Shown: positions 14,321 to 17,819 of the stretch, one piece after another
How positions within the stretch are numbered: the first letter of the stretch is position 1
How the letters are laid out: each line of letters opens with the position of its first letter
Assembly: GCA_023268575.1 (NCBI GenBank)
Contig: JALRCL010000512.1
Span: forward strand, 1 to 17,819
From: Patulibacter sp.
Lineage (GTDB): Bacteria > Actinomycetota > Thermoleophilia > Solirubrobacterales > Solirubrobacteraceae
Direction: 5' to 3'
Length of the DNA stretch: 17,819 bases
The notes under the pieces: model-generated
Databases searched by the model: none
Seen by the model: the letters and a program-made list of their open reading frames with translations, nothing else
What the model was told of the DNA's origin: nothing
Made by a program: the position numbers and the translations under genes

Positions 14321-14346
14321 GCGCGCCGGGGCCGGGCGCGGCGCGC
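14321..14346 (-). terminator. Hairpin after thiL
   Basis: GCGCGCC (14321-14327) and GGCGCGC (14340-14346) form a 7 bp stem with a 12 nt loop, 4 nt past the thiL stop on the minus strand. The chance of random pairing is appreciable in this composition. Confidence 0.3.
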
Positions 14347-14349
14347 GGG

Positions 14350-15342
14350 TCAGGCCCGGTGCTCCCAGCCGCGCCAGGGGCGCGGAGCGCCGTCGCGCAC
14401 GAGGCGCGCGCCCGGCGAGCCGTCGGCGTCGTGGACCGCGCCGATCCAGCGGACCCCGAGCGCGGCGAGCGCGTCGCGCGCCGCCGGCGGCGCGGCGACG
14501 AGCAGCTCGAAGTCCTCGCCGCCCGCGGCGGCGGTGCGCGCGGCATCGGTGCCGAGCGCTGCGGCGACGGCGTCGACGCCGGCCTGCCGCGGGAGCGCCT
14601 CGACGTCGATGTCGATCCGCACGCCCGAGGCGCGCGCGAGGTGGTCGGCGTCGGTGGCGACGCCGTCGGACAGGTCGATCGCCGCGACGGCGCCCGCGGC
14701 GCGCAGCTCGCGACCGAGCGCGACGAGCGGCGTCGGTCGCAGGTAGCGCTCGATCAGCGCCTCGGCCTCGGCGGGCGGGCAGGGCGCCGGCACCCCGTCG
14801 CCGGTCAACCGCGGATCGGTGAGCAGCGCGAGCCCGGTCGCGCTGCCGCCGAGGGCGCCGGTCACCCCGACCACCCAGCCCGGGCGCGCCGCGTCGCGAC
14901 GCAGGAGCTCGGCCTCCGACCGCGCCCAGCCGACGACGGTGACCGTGGCCACGAGCCCCGGGCCCGCCGAGACGTCGCCCCCCGCGATCGTCGTCCCGGT
15001 CGCCGTCGCGACCGCCTCGGCGCCGTGCACGAGACGCTCGAGCCGCGCGTCGTCCCAGGCGGGCGGCGCGGTCAGGGCGACGTACGCCTCGCCGGGGGCG
15101 ACCCCCATCGCCGCGAGGTCGGAGAGCGCCGTGGCCATCGCGCGATGCCCGACGACCTCCGGCGTCACCCGCGGGTGCCCGTCCGGCGGCAGGTGGACGC
15201 CGAGGACCGTCGTGTCGGTGCTCGTGACGGCCAGCGCGTCGGCGCGCACGACCGCGGCGTCGTCGCCGGGACCGATGAGCAGGCGATCGCCCCGCCGGCC
15301 GAGACCGGCCACGATGCGATCGATGAGGTCGCGCTCGGCCAT
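14350..15342 (-). CDS. thiL: Thiamine-monophosphate kinase
   Basis: A 330-residue cytoplasmic ATP-dependent kinase that makes thiamine diphosphate, the final step of cofactor synthesis. The family motifs are all present: IGPGDDAAVV (23-32), STDTTVLGVH with Asp43 and His50, ALSDLAAMG (72-80), AGGDVSAGP (120-128), AIDLSDGVATDADHLA (221-236) and GGEDFELL (274-281). The Asp-rich sites bind Mg-ATP. The length is typical. The ATG at 15342 begins the expected N-terminal helix; I see no clear ribosome site. It follows infA by 76 bp on the same strand and may share its transcript. No other thiamine gene is in the window. Confidence 0.95.
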   Translation of the reverse strand: MAERDLIDRIVAGLGRRGDRLLIGPGDDAAVVRADALAVTSTDTTVLGVHLPPDGHPRVTPEVVGHRAMATALSDLAAMGVAPGEAYVALTAPPAWDDARLERLVHGAEAVATATGTTIAGGDVSAGPGLVATVTVVGWARSEAELLRRDAARPGWVVGVTGALGGSATGLALLTDPRLTGDGVPAPCPPAEAEALIERYLRPTPLVALGRELRAAGAVAAIDLSDGVATDADHLARASGVRIDIDVEALPRQAGVDAVAAALGTDAARTAAAGGEDFELLVAAPPAARDALAALGVRWIGAVHDADGSPGARLVRDGAPRPWRGWEHRA

Positions 15343-15418
15343 CGGGACGGGGCGCGGACGAGGAGCGGCGGTCGCCGCGGCGCGAGGCGCGGGCCTCAGC
15401 GGCGCGGACGGCGCGCGA

Positions 15419-15637
15419 TCAGCGGTGGCGGTAGACGATCCGGGCGCGGCTCAGGTCGTACGGGGAGACCTCGACCCGCACGCGATCGCCCGGCAGGATC
15501 CGGATCCGGAAGCGGCGCATCTTGCCCGCGACGTGACCGAGCACCTCGTGGCCGTTGTCGAGCTGCACCTTGAACATCGCGTTCGGCAGCGCCTCGACGA
15601 CTTCGCCCTCGAACTCGACCTTGTCCTCTTTGGCCAT
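15419..15637 (-). CDS. infA: Translation initiation factor IF-1
   Basis: A 72-residue OB-fold factor that occupies the 30S A site during initiation. MAKEDKVEFEGEVVEALPNA and the C-terminal RILPGDRVRVEVSPYDLSRA, ending RIVYRHR, are diagnostic, and the length is exactly that of the family. The ATG at 15637 is fixed by alignment to MAK-; a longer frame to 15703 exists but adds a non-conserved Arg/Gly segment. A run of seven G directly precedes the ATG and a TACCGT hexamer lies before it. Unlike the common actinobacterial arrangement, rpmJ and rpsM do not follow; thiL does. Confidence 0.97.
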   Translation of the reverse strand: MAKEDKVEFEGEVVEALPNAMFKVQLDNGHEVLGHVAGKMRRFRIRILPGDRVRVEVSPYDLSRARIVYRHR

Positions 15638-15644
15638 CCCCCCC

Positions 15645-15650
15645 ACGGTA
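15645..15650 (-). promoter_or_regulatory. Putative -10 TACCGT of infA
   Basis: On the minus strand TACCGT ends 7 nt before the infA ATG, so the mRNA would be leaderless. No -35 match is visible 16-18 bp upstream. Confidence 0.4.
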
Positions 15651-15730
15651 CCACCGGGTCGCCGACCGGCGCGGGCTGCCCGCGGGCCGCGATCGCCCGT
15701 CACGGCGGCGATCCCGCCCGCTCGCGTGCC

Positions 15731-15760
15731 GTCGGCGCACCGCCCGCGGCGCGCGCCGAC
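15731..15760 (-). terminator. Hairpin after the penicillin-binding protein gene
   Basis: GTCGGCGC (15731-15738) and GCGCCGAC (15753-15760) make a perfect 8 bp stem, 13 nt past the PBP stop on the minus strand. A second hairpin, GATCGCC (15691-15697) with GGCGATC (15707-15713), follows further downstream. Neither has a T-tract. Both lie before the infA promoter. Confidence 0.45.
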
Positions 15761-15773
15761 GACCGTCGCGCGC

Positions 15774-17819
15774 TCAGCGCGGCAGGTCCTGGAGCGGCTG
15801 CTCGTAGGCGCCCGGGGTCCCGGTGCCCGTACCGCCGTCGGGGGTCCCGGCGGCGTCGGTGCCGGGCGACTCGGTGTCGGTGAGGCCGTCGCCGTCGCCG
15901 TCGCTGCCCGCCTTCGACCCGCCCGTCGCGTGCTCGCCGGTGCCGCGGCTGCCCTGGAAGGGCGCCTTCGGGAACGCGCCGCAGACGCGACCGTCGACGG
16001 CGCTGGCCATGAAGTCGTGCCAGGTCTGCGCAGGCCGACCGCCGCCCTGCTCGCCCGTGGAGAGCGCGGTGCTCTTCGGGTAGCCGACCCACGTGACGGT
16101 CGTCATGCCCTTCGTGAAGCCGGCGAACCACGCGTCGGCGGCGTTGTCGGTCGTGCCGGTCTTGCCGGCCGCCGGGCAGTTCGAGAGGATCGCCCGGCGG
16201 CCGGTGCCGCCCTGGACGTTCTTCGCGAGGATCTCGGTCGCCTTGCTCGCGACGCCGGCGCTGAACGTCCGCACGGCCTTCACGTTCTGCGGGCGCAACG
16301 TGCGGCCGTTGGGCAGCTCGACGCGGGTGACGATCCGCGGGGTGACGCGCTTGCCGCCGTTGGCGATCGTCGAGTAGGCCCGCGCCATCTCCAGCGGGTT
16401 GACGCCGTGCTCGAGCCCGCCGAGCGACTCGGCCGGGAGCGACTGCAGCGGGGAGGTGATGCCCATGAGGCGGGCGGCCTTCGTGACGTTCTGCGGGCCG
16501 ACGTCGAGGTCGAGCTGCGCGTAGACCGAGTTGTCGGAGGCGAGCGTCGCCTTCGTGATCGACATCGTGCCCCCGCTCTTGCCGGAGAACGTCTTCGGTG
16601 CCCAGCCGTCCGGCGTCAGGGTCTTGCCGCTGACCGAGGTGTAGCTCGTCGCGTCGGGGTCGATCCCGGCCCGTAGCGCCGCCATGAGGACCACGGTCTT
16701 GAACGTCGAGCCCGGCTGGCGCTCGCTCTGCGTGACGAGGTTGTACTTCGAGTCCGCGTAGGAGGCGGTCGAGGCCATCGTCGTGACGTCGCCGGTCTTC
16801 GGGTTGATCGAGACGAGCGCGGACGCCGGGCCGCCGGGGATGAAGTTCTTCGCGAGCGCCGCCCGCGCGAGCTGCTGGCGCTTGAGGCTGATCGTCGTGT
16901 AGATGCGCATCCCGCCCTCGCGCACCCGATTGGCGCCGTACTTCTTGATCAGCTCGGCGCGGACGTAGTCGATGACGAACTGCTCGCGGCGGCGCGTGTA
17001 GTAGTCCGAGGCCTTGAGCCCCAGCGGCTTGTCCTGCGCCTCGGCGGCCTGCTCGTAGCCGATGTAGCCCTGCTCGGCCATCCGCCGCAGGACGTCGTTG
17101 CGGCGCTTCAGCGCCGCGTCCGGGTGGTAGAACGGGTTGTAGTCCGACGGGGCCTGCGGGAGGCCGGCGATCGTCGCCGCCTGGGTGAGCGTCAGGTCCT
17201 TGGGCCGCTTGTTGAAGTACACCCGCGCCGCGGCCGCGACGCCGATGATGTTCTGGCCGTTGCGCGCGTTGCCGTAGGGCACGGAGTCGAGGTACTTCGT
17301 CAGCACCCACTCCTTGCCCTCGCGGCCGGGGTGGCGCTTCTCGAGCTGGTCGGCGAGCTTCGCCTCGCGGATCTTCCGCTTGTAGCTCTCGTCCCGGTCC
17401 CCCGTGTAGAGGTTCCGGATCAGCTGCATCTCCAGGGTCGACGCGCCCTCGCGCGTGGCGCCCTCGGTGACGTTGCGGACCGCGGCGCGGAACACGCCCT
17501 CCACGTCGACCCCGCCGTGCTGGTAGAAGCGGCGGTCCTCCACGGCGACGGTCGCCTGGCGGATGTAGCGCCCCATCTCGTCGCCGCGGATCGACTGCCG
17601 CAGGATCGGGCCGTCGATGTAGCCGAGCTTCGTCCCGTCGGCCGCGAAGACGACGGAGTTCGCGCCCGGGTCGGCCGGCTTGAGGTCGTCCAGGTCGACG
17701 TCGTCGGCGATCGAGGCCACGTAGCCCACCGCACCGGCGCCGGCCACGACCGTGCCCGTCACGAGCGCGACGAGGAGGACGAGGAGGACGCGCGTGGCGC
17801 CGCCCTTGGCGCGGCGCTG
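15774..17819 (-). CDS. Class A penicillin-binding protein (GT51 plus transpeptidase), 5' end outside window
   Basis: 681 codons are visible and the frame is still open at the window edge, so the N-terminus is missing. Visible residues 1-9 are basic, then TRVLLVLLVALVTGTVVAGA begins the single membrane anchor. The GT51 glycosyltransferase domain polymerises lipid II: catalytic Glu94 in TVAVEDRRFYQHGG, then REGASTLEMQLIRNL, and KYLDSVPYGN. The transpeptidase domain cross-links peptides: SxxK Ser371/Lys374 (QPGSTFKTV), SxN Ser428-Asn430 (SDNSVY) and KTG at 553-555 (AGKTGTTDNAADAW). After about residue 630 the protein ends in a Gly/Asp/Thr-rich tail containing DGDGDGLTDTE, like a calcium-binding thrombospondin type 3 repeat. 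The GTG at 17762 falls inside the membrane helix and is not the true start. Confidence 0.95.
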   Translation of the reverse strand, partial: QRRAKGGATRVLLVLLVALVTGTVVAGAGAVGYVASIADDVDLDDLKPADPGANSVVFAADGTKLGYIDGPILRQSIRGDEMGRYIRQATVAVEDRRFYQHGGVDVEGVFRAAVRNVTEGATREGASTLEMQLIRNLYTGDRDESYKRKIREAKLADQLEKRHPGREGKEWVLTKYLDSVPYGNARNGQNIIGVAAAARVYFNKRPKDLTLTQAATIAGLPQAPSDYNPFYHPDAALKRRNDVLRRMAEQGYIGYEQAAEAQDKPLGLKASDYYTRRREQFVIDYVRAELIKKYGANRVREGGMRIYTTISLKRQQLARAALAKNFIPGGPASALVSINPKTGDVTTMASTASYADSKYNLVTQSERQPGSTFKTVVLMAALRAGIDPDATSYTSVSGKTLTPDGWAPKTFSGKSGGTMSITKATLASDNSVYAQLDLDVGPQNVTKAARLMGITSPLQSLPAESLGGLEHGVNPLEMARAYSTIANGGKRVTPRIVTRVELPNGRTLRPQNVKAVRTFSAGVASKATEILAKNVQGGTGRRAILSNCPAAGKTGTTDNAADAWFAGFTKGMTTVTWVGYPKSTALSTGEQGGGRPAQTWHDFMASAVDGRVCGAFPKAPFQGSRGTGEHATGGSKAGSDGDGDGLTDTESPGTDAAGTPDGGTGTGTPGAYEQPLQDLPR

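Noticed and set aside
15343..15418. Thiamine riboswitch before thiL
   Set aside because: The 76 bp gap shows no CUGAGA-like core or other thi-box segment.
15638..15703. IF-1 with a 22-residue N-terminal extension
   Set aside because: IF-1 begins with MAK in practically all bacteria; the extension is Arg/Gly-rich and crosses the putative promoter.
17760..17762. GTG as the start of the penicillin-binding protein
   Set aside because: The frame continues upstream as TRVLLVLLVAL, the first half of the membrane anchor, after a basic segment. The true start must lie beyond 17819.

Overview
The window is very GC-rich and carries tightly packed, oppositely oriented genes with strong third-position GC bias. 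Class E sortase, PucR and AraC regulators, a class A PBP, and a response regulator-kinase-HtrA operon in the order of mycobacterial mprA-mprB-pepD all point to a high-GC actinobacterium. A deep-branching lineage such as Thermoleophilia/Solirubrobacterales is my guess; that placement is inference. I see no insertion sequence, phage gene, CRISPR array, tRNA or rRNA. Thirteen protein genes are supported, one of them cut by the right window edge.

Layout. 1-440 has no credible gene but holds a degenerate 50-52 bp repeat. 441-1937 (-) is a GT20 trehalose-6-phosphate synthase. 2006-2947 (-) is an AraC-family regulator, divergent from an alpha/beta hydrolase at 3081-3887 (+); a 13 bp direct repeat with 21 bp period lies between them. 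3969-5240 (-) is a PucR-type regulator divergent from a cytochrome P450 (5361-6623) and an aldehyde dehydrogenase (6684-8141), which look like one oxidative catabolic unit. A perfect 12 bp stem hairpin separates this from the convergent operon 11569-8230 (-): OmpR-type response regulator, HAMP histidine kinase and lipoprotein HtrA protease, joined by 4 bp start/stop overlaps. Divergent from it, 11731-14210 (+) holds a multi-pass membrane protein with an M28-peptidase-like extracytoplasmic domain, overlapping by 4 bp a class E sortase. The last block (-) is thiL (14350-15342), infA (15419-15637) and a class A penicillin-binding protein (15774 to beyond 17819).

How they may work together. The right two thirds of the window concern the cell envelope: stress sensing plus periplasmic proteolysis, sortase-mediated protein attachment, and peptidoglycan polymerisation. 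The left third is carbon and stress metabolism: trehalose, and a regulated hydrolase/P450/ALDH set that could oxidise a hydrophobic or aromatic substrate. The most interesting item is the membrane protein beside the sortase. Its M28-like domain lacks most metal ligands and both catalytic glutamates, and its topology (one TM, M28-like domain, about seven TMs) resembles GPAA1, the eukaryotic GPI-transamidase subunit that also works beside a cysteine transpeptidase. A second recurrent signal is a TAGSST/TACCGT -10-like hexamer placed 7-10 nt before four start codons, which suggests leaderless transcription.
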